A stretch of DNA of 64,000 bases from NCBI GenBank assembly GCA_019096065.1, contig JAGUCH010000009.1, positions 4,102,001 to 4,166,000 of the forward strand, in the 5' to 3' direction. The notes beneath the pieces are model-generated. The model did not search any database. It worked only from the letters and a program-made list of their open reading frames with translations, and was not told where the DNA came from. Position numbers and translations under genes: made by a program. This DNA is from Paracyclopina nana. Taxonomy: Eukaryota > Arthropoda > Copepoda > Cyclopoida > Cyclopettidae. This document shows positions 23,993 to 36,100 of this stretch, one piece after another; within the stretch, counting starts at the first letter, position 1; each line of letters begins with the position of its first letter.

Positions 23993-26900
23993 ATGTGGTT
24001 GCTCCAACTTGTATTTTTGAACTTAGCTTTGAAAGCCCATTCCGCTAGCTGGGGATACACAGCAGCCGATGGTACATATAAAAGCTTAATACACATTTAG
24101 CTGTAACTACTTGATTATTTTCGCTCAAAGGCCCCTTGACTGATAGCTGGGGAGACCCTTATTGTAAAACTGGACTCAGCCAATCACCAATTGATATTTA
24201 CAACGTAACCAAAGTGAACAATTGGTTGCCTCTTAGATTTTTGGGCTACAGAGAAAAGATTGATGATATTGCAATTTTCAATAATGGCCACACCATTCAA
24301 CTGAATATGCCAGAAACTTGCCAATCAAGACCAAGAGTAGGGCTAATTTTATATTTTAAATTGAACTTAAAGACTATAAAGAGCATCCATAACAGATCAT
24401 TCAAGGAAATCTCCCAGAAGAGTACGAGCTTGCACAGCTTCACTTCCATTGGGGATCAAAGCATTCAAAAGGATCTGAGCACAAACTCTATGGGGTAATT
24501 TTTAGAAGATAAGCTCGAGCTTTTGAAATAATGGGTGTATCATTAAAGGAGCAATACCCTGCTGAGGTGCACTTTGTTCACTACAAGACGAGCTGTGGTA
24601 TTTCTCTATCCGAAGCCTTAGCTAACTGCGGCACCGATCCTCAAGTGTTGGCTGTCGTTGGAGTGTTCATAGAGATCGGCGATCATAATGAGGCATTTGA
24701 GCCCATTGTGGACGGTAACTTAAAAAAATGGCTAAGTCACCAACTGTTGCTTGATATTTTACAACTCTTCAGTGATTGACGCTTTGGAGTTTCCCAACAA
24801 AGACAACCCACTAAACTTGAACAATATTCAACTGCGAGACATGCTACCCAGACAAGTTACCGAGTTTTATAGATATCCTGGATCTTTGACAACTCCCGTT
24901 TGCAATGAACTCGTGGTTTGGACAGTCATGAAAGTATGTATCGCCATTCAACCAAAAAAAACCATTCCATTTAAAACGCTTTAGTTAAAATACGAGGTTT
25001 ATGAATGGTGCAGTGTGCGCCTAGCGTAAATAAATCATGCAGCGCAAGTGCAAAGGACAGAAATGACAAAAACCAAATATCAGAAAATATTGCAACTGAA
25101 ATTTTTTTGTAGCGGTGTCAATAATAATAGCGAAGCTGCAGCAAAAAAAGACACGTAAGAGCTAAAATATCACCATCCTTTCTAGAACACAATTCAAATG
25201 TCCTATCAACAAATGAGCCGTTTCTGGACAACCAAGACTGCCCTTTCCGAGCCCCTCATCGATAACTTTAGGCCAGTTCAGCCAAGAAACGACAGAAATG
25301 TCTTCTACGCTGATCTCCACCTCCATTGCCATTCAAACTCATGGAAAACACAAGAGCAATGCGATATCAAATACAGGTGTGTGTTAGCTAATCTAATTCC
25401 TCCCTATCTGAAAAGTGACATATGTTGTTGGACTAATTTAAGGGAAACCTCCGAAAGCATGAGCTTCGAATCAGCTGTGAAAGCCTGCGTGGGAAATCAG
25501 GTTAAGCACACAGCTTTTGCTGGCCTTATCCCAGTTGGAAAGCTGCGATGCCTGAGGAACAGATTCGAAACCAATGGATGGAATAACGAGCATGACTTCT
25601 GCAACAGATACTTCCATGTCAATGCAGTCAAGGATGAAACTGGCATTTGGAGGCAATATCCTGATGGCTCCCCAGTCAGCTTTAGCCACTTCCCTGACTT
25701 CAACCAAGAGCAAGGAGGCCGAGGAGATTCACTCGTCTGGGATGCCCTGAAAAATCGACTATTTGTAGGAGGAGATGAGCACTTCAATGGCCTTTGCTAC
25801 CAAGGCCATAATTATGGTAGAATAGCGAGCTTTCTCTTATCTCAATGCGCTGATAGCAGTACATGTTTCAGAATGTGACAATTGCCCTGGATACAATCAA
25901 GGCCACGAGTGTTCCGATGCTGGAGATTGCTATGACAGCGAGTGTGCATGTGATGTTGGATTTACAGGACACAGCTGCCAGCTTGGACGTACGTAACACC
26001 TTATACTGCAGCAGTATGCTACGCAGTACAAGTGGCGTCAAATGTTTACACATGTTTTGTTTTTTATAACAGCTTTGCCTGATAATGATATTGTTGTCGT
26101 TGGCAACATTGCTACAGCAACAACCTCCCTGGCTGAGAAAGCTAACACCATTGCTGAGACCGTTTGCGCAGTGACCGAATATGAAAGCATCAACCCCAAC
26201 GGAGTTTCTGGAATGTATTGCGATTTCGTTTTTGGCAGAGGCATTTGCTGCGGTGGCATTTCAGCCGATGGAACTTCAACTTCAGACATCTGTGCCATCT
26301 ACAACTGCAATGATGGCACATGGCAAGAATTCCATGATCTTCCTTTGGCAGTATCCGAAGCAGCCTCCACACCCATCAGGAACAAAGGAAAGGACCATGC
26401 CTGGATGATTTCAGGAGGAGTTGGTAACTGAAACATATTTTTGCGGGGAAAAAATTAGTAAACTAAAAGGTTGTGTATCTACTTACAGTTTCGGGAACAA
26501 CCGATGTTCAGCAAAGCACCATCTTCGTCTTGGAACGCGATTTGAAATGGGAGAGGATTGATAATCCAGCCGTTACACCAAGATCAAGTCACTGCATGGT
26601 TCAAATCAGCGACTGCGAAGTAGCTCTGATTGGAGGCTACGTCGATGGTGACTTGAGCACAAGCAGTGACACCGTCGAAATTTACAATTTCAAGAAAAAC
26701 ACTGTCAAATCTGGACCAACGTAAGCGCTCTTAAAATTGACTCAAAATATGTGAGGGTTACCCCAAAAAACGATCTTTTTAGACTTGTCGCAGCAACAAC
26801 GAACATGGCATGCAACTTGATCAAGGAAAAAATGACTGACATGGACAAAGTTGTCATTGGTTGTGGAGATTCGGATGATTCCGTTCAAGTGTGGGACTTG

Positions 26901-27143
26901 GAAACCAATGAAGTCTACTTGAGCACCTACACTTGTCCAGCCGATTCAACCGGAGTGAGCCAATTTAAAAGGCTCGATGATCAACATCTCGTGTTAACAA
27001 ACGCCGTGGACAAGTTGTACACCTTCAATTTGATTGATTCTTTCACAGAATTGGCTACCACAAGCGCTGATCACAGCGATGGAAATGCATTTGTTGCCCC
27101 AAGAGGACATGGAAAATGCATGCCAGCTCCTACTGGCCCCTAG
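23993..27143 (+). CDS. secreted alpha-carbonic anhydrase / C-type-lectin-like / EGF-like / kelch fusion protein
   Basis: Eleven exons: 23993-24071, 24131-24336, 24396-24494, 24549-24714, 24773-24933, 25186-25376, 25416-25816, 25872-25988, 26073-26423, 26489-26720, 26783-27143. All introns are GT-AG, and the phases join to an open frame of about 787 codons. Residues 1-18 are a signal peptide. Residues 19-280 are an alpha-carbonic anhydrase (reversible CO2 hydration): QSPIDI, proton-shuttle H80, zinc ligands H111, H113 (QLHFHWG) and H136 (AEVHFVH), SLTTP with T223, and C38/C226 matching the disulphide of secreted isoforms. NFRPVQP closes the domain inside exon 6. Residues 302-434 resemble a C-type-lectin domain (MSFESAVKAC, DGSPVSF, a final GLCYQ). 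Residues 435-473 form a six-cysteine EGF-like module. The rest has kelch-like blades (ICCGGIS, VALIGGY, VEIYNF, VVIGCG). The 39-bp intron 25377-25415 is in frame and might be retained. The product is probably extracellular; its ligand is unknown. Confidence 0.85.
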
Positions 27144-30100
27144 ATTGATTTTTTGACACTCTTTTTATGCCCCTGTTCATTAACGCATACCTTGTGCAAG
27201 TTATGCAAGGCTGATCGTTATTACAAGCAGGCAGCAAGATTTACATACTGAAATGCATAGATGAACGGGACATTTTTCGTCATATGAAATTATGAACTGA
27301 AAATACATGGGCATTGACATGAAAAAAAAACCCATTGTGTCATCATTTAAATTGAATCCTACTTTTTTTTTGAAAAATGGTGCTTTATCCTTTGATGATG
27401 TGAAACCACCCTTTATTTAGAGGCATCAAGCCGAGCATCAATTTGTGACGGAGAGTTGGACAAAGAAACAACTACAAGGGAAAACCTTGACTACATCAAC
27501 CTGCAAGCAGTCTGTAAACAAAGGAGGGTTTTTTGGGGGGTAAAAAATGGTCTTTTAAAAGTGCCTAATGCATTCACTATCTATTTATCTCGTTTAAAGA
27601 GCTCGATGGAAAAAAGAAACTGATTGTTGCCAAGGTTTGGAAATTTAGCTCAAAAAATATTCAATGGCTGTGAAGTGTGTGCCATCAACAACTCTAGCCA
27701 TTAGAAGCTAATAAAAAGCTTGTGGGATGTCTAGGCATTTTTTGCAGTGAAATTTGTAGAGTGGTTGCCCACTAATTTCTGAACAAAGTCCGACAACAAG
27801 CAAGGAAAGATCAACAACACTGCTCACGTTGCGGGGAGGTGAAAGTGCTCAAAATCGGACACAAAGGAAGCGACCGAGCTTGAGTATTCAAATATTTTTC
27901 AAAATTCCTTCCTGCTTCAAAAAGTCCTCATAAATATAGAAGGGTCAGCATGTCGATATCGAGCCTTTGGTTTTAAACCTTTTTAAAAAGAAGGGAGGTG
28001 TCACTTACCTTTAATATTTTCTTCATGCTGAAGGAGACATTGAACTTCGAATTTTTAAGCCACTTGGTTAAAGTCCACCAATTTTCGAATCCGGACGCAA
28101 TGAAGGCAACTTTAATGGTCTTTTTTTGGCTAACGAGGATGAAGTCATTAAAGGGCTCGGACCTTGCTGCTTCGGGTCCCAAATGTCCCATTGTCTGCAA
28201 AAAATATCTTGTCAATTAGCCGGAGGTTAACCAAACGTCACGAGACAGGATTTGATGCAAATTTGCACAGCTACACGTTTTGGGAAATAAACTTGAAATA
28301 AGCCTGTTCTTATTCTAAAAAAAGGGGGGACATGATTCTTGGCAGTCACAAAGGATGACCAAATTCCCAATCTAATCACTTGAAGTTATTAAAAGGTGAA
28401 CTTTTTTCAAAGTGTGTGGAAGATAATATGAAAAGCAATCAATTTCAGCCATTTATAGTTAGGCGTTAAATTAAACCCATTATGATGCGTAGACCAACTT
28501 TCGCAAAATTTCTACAAAAGCATCCCGATGATAAAGCTCAAATTATAAGACATTACCTGATTGAAATCAGGAAAAATCGCCATTTTTCTTCCTGCTGCTG
28601 CAGCAATCGTTATTAGAGAAACCTCACTCCATTGAACTCGCATCATTAATCACGGTCTGCTGTGGATTTTTTTCGGCAAATGAAGGATAATTTGGGTTAA
28701 TGACCACGAGGTTTTTTTTAAAGTTATACGACCACCGCCACGATCCAGAGCTAGCTGTAAAACAGAAAAACTGTCATGATTCAACCAAAAAATAGTCAGC
28801 CGGGAGCTGGAAAATTCATAATGCGCCCATGAAGAACACGGGTTAATTTTAAAACCCGCATTTTCCACAAGCCAAATGGCTTTTTGGACTTTTCCGCGCT
28901 TTAAATTACGCACCTTTAGAGCATATATGGCCAGAAGGGACAATTAGGGCGAAGTTTCGGCTCAAAATTGCTCACTTGAAATGGTTTCACTATGACCCTT
29001 TTCGCTTTTTTCCTCCATTACGCCATGCCCGGCAAAAGGTAAACAAACAATTATTTTTCCGCGAAACGACACCGTTTGAAATCGGTACGATAGTTCAAGT
29101 CGAGGCAAAATTATTTTTTCCTCGGAAAAGCAGGATGTGAAAACTGAAATTGAAATTACTCATGCCTACATTTTTTAATAGTTCTATTTATTTCGATGAA
29201 ATAATTGCGGCTTCAGTTCATATATAGTATGCGTATCAGTGAGAGAGGAGAGGAAAATCTGAATACATGATGCCCAAAATTTGTTGAGACGGCACTTTTG
29301 TTTTGATTCTCAGCAAGTTTTATTGCTGCCAGACAAAACAACTTAGTTCGGCATGGAAATTACCGTTTTTTGCCTAAAGTTTGTAGGCACTTCATTTTTC
29401 CGTCCAAGTTTCACCTAAGCTGGATATAAAATTGTGTTGCTGGTTTTTGTGTCGTCAAATTTTTGGATGTCTCAATTTTAGACAGAATTCTTGGCATGAA
29501 ATTTTCGTCCATAACAATGCAGCCAGCTTGGATTCTTTACATTCTGGAACACAATGGGCGAGTGAAGGACCAGAAAGAAAGAGTTAACAACCTAATCTTC
29601 TTCCAATTTACGACTTTTCTGTTACCTCTTCCATATTGTTCTGAAGATGCCTAAAATCCATCCATTATGGATTTCATGGTCAATAGATTCAAAAACCGTT
29701 TGGGTATAAAAAGCTTTTCTTTTTGAACTCATTTATGACACCTCATTTATTATCTAACCATTTTGTTGCAGGAATAATTCAAAGTGAAGTCCTGCTGAGT
29801 TTCAAGATTAAAGGCATTTCATGCTAAAAGTGGCTTGGCACAACAATTTACAATTTTTGCTGTGGAGGGTCGAAATGTTGAGTGATGTGTTGCCATCATC
29901 ACTCAAGATCTTTTTCAAACAAAGGCAATCATTGGAGTCCTGCAAAAATAATCTGTCGAATTTTGACCTTGCTGGGGCATTTTTTGAAGACCTCTGGATA
30001 AGATTAGGGATAACTATTGTCCGGCCATCATCCACATAACGAGGAGTTAGGCATCAATCATTGAAGAGGCTACCTCCACCATGAGGAAAATGGCAGCAAA

Positions 30101-33100
30101 AAATGATGACATGGACGTGTGCTCACCAGGTGATTAGAAAAACTAAGCCCTGCAGTGACACAAATCCGGTTGATTGGCTTAAATAATGAAGTTCTTATCT
30201 TTCATGCCTAAAACTGGCTCATTACAGGTTTTCAACAGATTCGTCGGTGATTCTCAAAACAAGCACTAGAGAGGTTAGCCCATTTTTGGTCATTTTTAGC
30301 CAGGCTGATGTACTATAGCTACAGTGGTGTGTCATGTCACATTCTTCTTCCCATCAACCTACCACCACCCAAGACAATTTTGACCTTGGAAACTAACCAA
30401 ATTCCACGATGAGCATCACCACGCTAAAACCTATCAATTAAAACAGGTACGAAGAAGAGGACCGCATTGGCCATTGCTCTTCTAGCAGAAAGTGTGATAT
30501 TTTCATATTTTCAAATTTCAAACTGATTTTGGTCCCCAGAGTGCTGTTCACTTTTGTTGCAAAGTGTTGAAAAGTCGGCAGCTTTTCTATTCTTTCTTGA
30601 CCTTGGAAACAAAAGAAGGCTGGCCATAATTTTCAACAAGAGCAAAGGGAGAAGATTTTTACGAGCTTGTAATGATAACCGTTGCTCTAACAGAGCCGTA
30701 TGCAGATTGGGATCTTGACAACCACTTCTAAGAACATTTAAGGGCATAAAAATCTTATGCTCCAATTGAGCGGGAGATATTGGGCACCCAATATTTTGGC
30801 GGGAATAGCCCCCAAATCCCTTTTTTTTGGCCAAGCTTGGGCACGCATAATTTGGAGAAAAGAAGCCAAAATGAGCATCACTTAGAGAGCGCCACAGTTT
30901 AGTCTGATTTTTGCAGTGACCATAATAGATATTGCCCAGGCCAATCGTTTAACGACCACTCTGTCTGGTAGTTGTAGTAGCCGTTTAGTTAGAAAATAGC
31001 TATTATTATCAGCTCATAAAGTAATATAGTGGGAGCAGAAGATTGAGTTTAAATTGAAGAAGCTTTCAAGGTCTGCTAACTACTATCAGACTTTATGACT
31101 TTTTCTGGACTCATGCAGTGAGCTCAATGATGATCCAAGGGACTGATCGATGATTTTAGAAAAACCAGATCAAGGTCTCCTCCGAGAGTTTCTTTGTTCA
31201 TGCCAAGCAAGGCACAAATATCCCCACGTTCAAAGGGTTAGTCCGCCAACTTTCTTTTGGAAATATTGAGCAAATCAAAAATCCTATTTTGGGTGATTTA
31301 AAATCGCATTCTGCTGGAGGAATCCTATCTGTTATCAAATTGAGTGTATGAATTGCAAAAGCAGACAAAGGATTGTTGAGAAACTCAGTGAGGCATTGAA
31401 ATTGATAAATTCCAATCCTTTTGATCATACTAGGAAAACAACAATTGTGCGGTTTATAGACGCGTCGCAAAGAGCCAGAAGAATGAATATTTTATTGCTT
31501 CATAAAAAGAGGAGTAATTACGTTTTGCTCATAAACTAGTGATATACTTGGTAATTTTTCTCGGTGTCTGAGCACATCTCGACATTTACTACGTATAAAG
31601 CCGGAATTGATTCTCTCGAAACATGCGAACTCCGGCAAAGGAATTGACCTCATAAACCAATAAAATAGTCATGTCATGATGAATTCATTTATGCCCATGA
31701 GAAATGGAGTAACTTTATGATCATATCAGGATCCGGAGAAAGAAAGTTGGGCCCTTTAAAAAATGGGTGCATTCATGATATTTCTGCCACAAAAACAATT
31801 CGTCATTCCTTTCCACTTGGCCAATTTGGGAGCTTGCAATCATCATTTCGTGGCCTCACAAGTTACATCAATTTTCGATCTCGGTCAGTGATGAAGGTGC
31901 GTTTGAATGGACTCCTTAATTTGATGGATGTTTTGATAGATGTCCCACTGTGCATGAGGATGGGCGAATTTTCACACATTTGAGGGGATTGATTTTGGAA
32001 AATCCAGCATGGCCAGAGTCTGGGAAATAACACGCGATTTGCAAAGAGGTCATGACATGTGATGAGATCTGCATTCCCAGAAAAGATAATTCTCATCATC
32101 AAAAACATCTTCTTGATGACGGTAGTAATTAGTTTAAAATCACCACCCTAGCCCCTAAAGAACCCAACATTTACAGAGATTGGTCATGCCAAATGAGCCG
32201 GATTTCCTATTAAAATACCCACCCAAAAAAGTGGAATTTTTGCAAAGTTTATAAAGTTTATGCTTTCTTGAATATTAAGATGTGAACCTTCTCTTCTGTT
32301 AAAGTATCATTTGATTAATATAGTATGACCCCTCTCTTCTTTCTAGGTCTTCAAAGGTTTGTGTGCTAATGAGATTTTCCGTCCAGTGTGCAACTAGTAA
32401 AAATTGATTAGAAGCATGAGAGAGAAGAAGCAATTTCTCTCGCAAATTCACACAATTAGCATTAACCCAAGCCATAACTCGATTTTCTCTCACTCATTTC
32501 AAGAAACGAATCGATAATTACAGGGCACTGATGCTGCAAAAAAAGGTATCAGCAATCAAGGTGAAAGCTATGAATAAAAGGGTGGACTGTGCAGGACTCT
32601 AGAAAGATATGCGTAGAAATGATCTAGATTTGCATGGCTTGAAGTCATAAACGCCAGAAATAGACTGTTTGAAGCTAACAATTGTGTGATTGTTATGGGC
32701 CAAAATGGGCGAAGTTTCTTCTATGAAAAACCACCCAACCATTTAGAGAGGTCCATTCATTGCCAAAAATGGAGCAAAAGGAAAGTGAAAAAATTACAAG
32801 GTTTATTTTTATGTAGCATGATCAAGATTTTGACCACCACTTCATCTGGAGCATTTTAAGCTACGCCATATTTGGCTAATTATCGTCAACTACAAGCCCC
32901 ATCTTGTATGATAGTTGAAGAGGGATTTTGAGTTTATGACCAAGGCGAGAAAAAAGTGCATTTTTTATAAGTATTCAGAAATGACCCACGTAGAATGTCT
33001 CTCATAAAGACCAGCTTGAAGGCCAATGATGGCGGCTTTGATAATCACAAGAAATGTCCACAAAATGAAACTCAAGATCATTGTCAAGTACACGCATGTG

Positions 33101-36100
33101 CCTACAATGCCATAACTGTACAGCCATTTTTATCACAACCAAACATCAAGTAAGAACTTTTCCTCAAAACTTATCATATTATTGTGCATTTTCCAAGTAA
33201 AAAGCAATGCATCTGCATGCCAAGCTTCCTAATAAATCCATTTTTACCCTCTATACAGCTAGTTTTCCTCGGGTTAATTTTTGACAAGAGCCAAGAGAAA
33301 TCCAATTAATTTATGATCAAGATCTCATGATAATTGATTATTTTAAGTAGTATTTGCCAACGAAAACCCACGCGCATTTGGCTCTCTCTGTGTAAAAGAT
33401 CTACTTGATGATGATGAAGAACTATGGGAGAAAACTTTGCTTGATGGATCTGCAAACAGCTCCATGATCTTGCATCAAAAGTGCTCCTGCACTTGGCTCT
33501 TTACTCTCCCTTCTTTTTTGGCACAATGGTTATTAATGAGGCAAAAGGATGCCTTGTTCTCTATGTAGCCATTAAAAAGCTGCTAGAAAGTCTAGAGCAT
33601 TGCGAAAGTTGATTGTCATTCGCGCTGCTTAAGCTGGGAAAATCTTTCCACACTTGTGCTGCTAAACATTTGAGAGACTTTAGTCATGAGAACTCTGCTG
33701 AGATGCTAAATGTGAAGACCGAGATAAGTCTCTCCCTGCCAATTTACACCATTTTGCTCAATTCTTCCCAAGCTGTCATGTTTGAGTTTCTTTTCAGGCA
33801 GCCTCATTATATGAGTTACTATTAAAAATGTTTAATTGTTTTTTATGTCCCCAATTAAAGTTATTGATGGTATGACCTTATGTCACAAATAATAATAGCA
33901 GGATTTCATTTCAGGCATGTACCACCAAGCTCTGGCAACATTTATTACTTTCCACAATAGATTCAGATTGATGATAGCTTTCTTTCATGATTGATTAGTT
34001 GTGGAACCATTCTGGAGCTCGGTGCTAGTCAAGGGGGTTTCCTAAGCTGGAGGTTGTTTTCAATCTTGTTTTTACCTTGTGTACTAATGTGCTTTTTTGT
34101 GCTGCTGTCCTGGGCATTATTATTTCTCGCGGAAAAAAGCTAAAAGAAGGAGGAGGGGCGTGGACACGCATAAAAATGGTCCACTTAAAAAAGGTGGCAA
34201 AAAACGAGCTTCATAAGTAGTGGTCGCACTCAGTGGACACATCTATCTTTTAAATTGGCATAAATATGGTAGTAACATAATAGTAATCGGTAACTTCAAA
34301 AGAAATTACCGAAATTACTACTTGTTTTTTGAGCCGTTTTACCTACTACAGAGAAGAAAATTGGTCTAGTATATATAAAAGGGTTGAGGACAGCAGGCAA
34401 CACACAAAATGGTATATTAAATTAGGGGTGGTTAACTAGCCTCTTCTGCTTTGCTCGAAATGAGGGAGAAATCGGCCCAAATGAAATCTTTTTACATGTA
34501 TGAAGGTACAAACGAGTCGAGCTTCCTAAAGCCGCTCGCTGAGATTTTTTTCAAGATGCTGACAAGCTGATAAATGTGGCTCAATATATTCATCTCGACG
34601 TAATTGCCCTAATTAATTTGGGCTCGCTTGGGCGCGAAAGAGTGAAATCTCTTGACTAAATAGAAAATTGGCCTCAATGACTTGCGATCAATCAAGCTCA
34701 CTAGCTATGGGCTAGGTTTCATTAGGGGCCAATTTTTTGCAAGCTGGATGGAGGGAAAACACTGTGGGAAACTGCTAAAAACAGACCCCAAAAGCTAAAG
34801 GGAAGCGGGCTGCTTTGACGAATGATTCAAACTTTTGTAACCCTTGATTATTTGCAGAGGGAATACAATACAGCAAGAAATTATGCCCATTGTGAGAAGT
34901 ATCACATCATATCCTCCCCTTTGCTTTTTCGTGATGAAGATCTCTTCGTGACCTGTAATTCTAGTATTTTCCCAACCCAGTAGTAGTTGCTGGTGATGCT
35001 GCAAAAAAGGCTACTACCATTTTAAATTAATGATTGCCTAATAACAGCCTTGCCTTTTATGACGTTGTTGGCTGCTATAAAATTCAATATGATAGCATAT
35101 GGAAATTATGGAGATGATGGCAAAAAGAAACCATAAAGGAAGCACCATGGGCATGCTTATTAAAAAGTAAAATTAAGACGTGGTGCATAAATGGTGCACT
35201 TTAAAATTGTCTCGGAGGAAATTGAATTCTCGTAATTACAAGCTAGCTCATGATGCGTTTATTATTAGGCACTCCAGGATTTGGGTGACTTCAACGCTAG
35301 CCAGATTTATATCAGGCGAAACCTCGAATCCGTCATATTGAGGTTAGCTCTGTGCGGGTGATTAAATGGGCCCAAATGCAAAGGCCAGTTTCTCTTTTAG
35401 GATTATGGGTTAGGCCTAATCTGCTGATTTATACTCCAGCAATATGCTCCAAGCAGGCAATAATAATTGCGTATTGAGCATTTTTCTCATATCCCCCCTA
35501 AATTATGGGAGTTTTCATCATCATCAGCCATACGCGCGGACTTTTAATAATAATAAGCGCGTTTTACCCGTGATTTACGCGCGCAAATCGACCAGAAAGC
35601 TACACGCCCTGGAAATTAGAAACAGGATTCCTCTCCTCGCCATTTTGCATATTTCTGCTGCGTTGACGGCTCTAATCATCATGGTTTGCAAATGCGCCAC
35701 AGTCGGGCACATTGTGCTCTGAAAAATTCCCTCAGCTTTTCCCACCTTTCCGAATGGGCGAATTTTCCTCTGTCATGGCTGATTTTTTTCAATTTATGCC
35801 ATCTTGAGTAGCCTCACTGTGCGGAATGTCGGTCAGGGTTTGGCCGAAACACTTCTTCATCTTAAAAGTCCCTTTTGAGATAGATGAACCGCAAATGAGT
35901 TAAACCGTGCACGTCGGGGTCTCCTGCTGAGTCAGCCTGTCAGCCAACTCCCTTGGCTGCCATCTCAGCAAAAATCTCCGCAAAGCAAAACTGACGGAAA
36001 GAGCCGACATTTTGTTTATGGAGATGAGGCTGTTTATTCAGTTAAATTAGTATATCGAGTGACCGGGTTGTTTTGATCGAAGGCAGCATTTTTCAAGGCT

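Noticed and set aside
25198..25878. Reading this segment as a separate gene starting at the ATG at 25198
   Set aside because: The residues after this ATG are the C-terminal strand of the carbonic anhydrase domain (NFRPVQP). The preceding acceptor at 25185 joins in phase to the upstream exon, so the ATG is internal.
27169..27273. Possible degenerate Tourist-like element just after the fusion gene (TGCCCCTGTTCAT and ATGAACGGGACA)
   Set aside because: The ends match the family only with gaps, and no flanking duplication is visible. It is too weak to list as an element.
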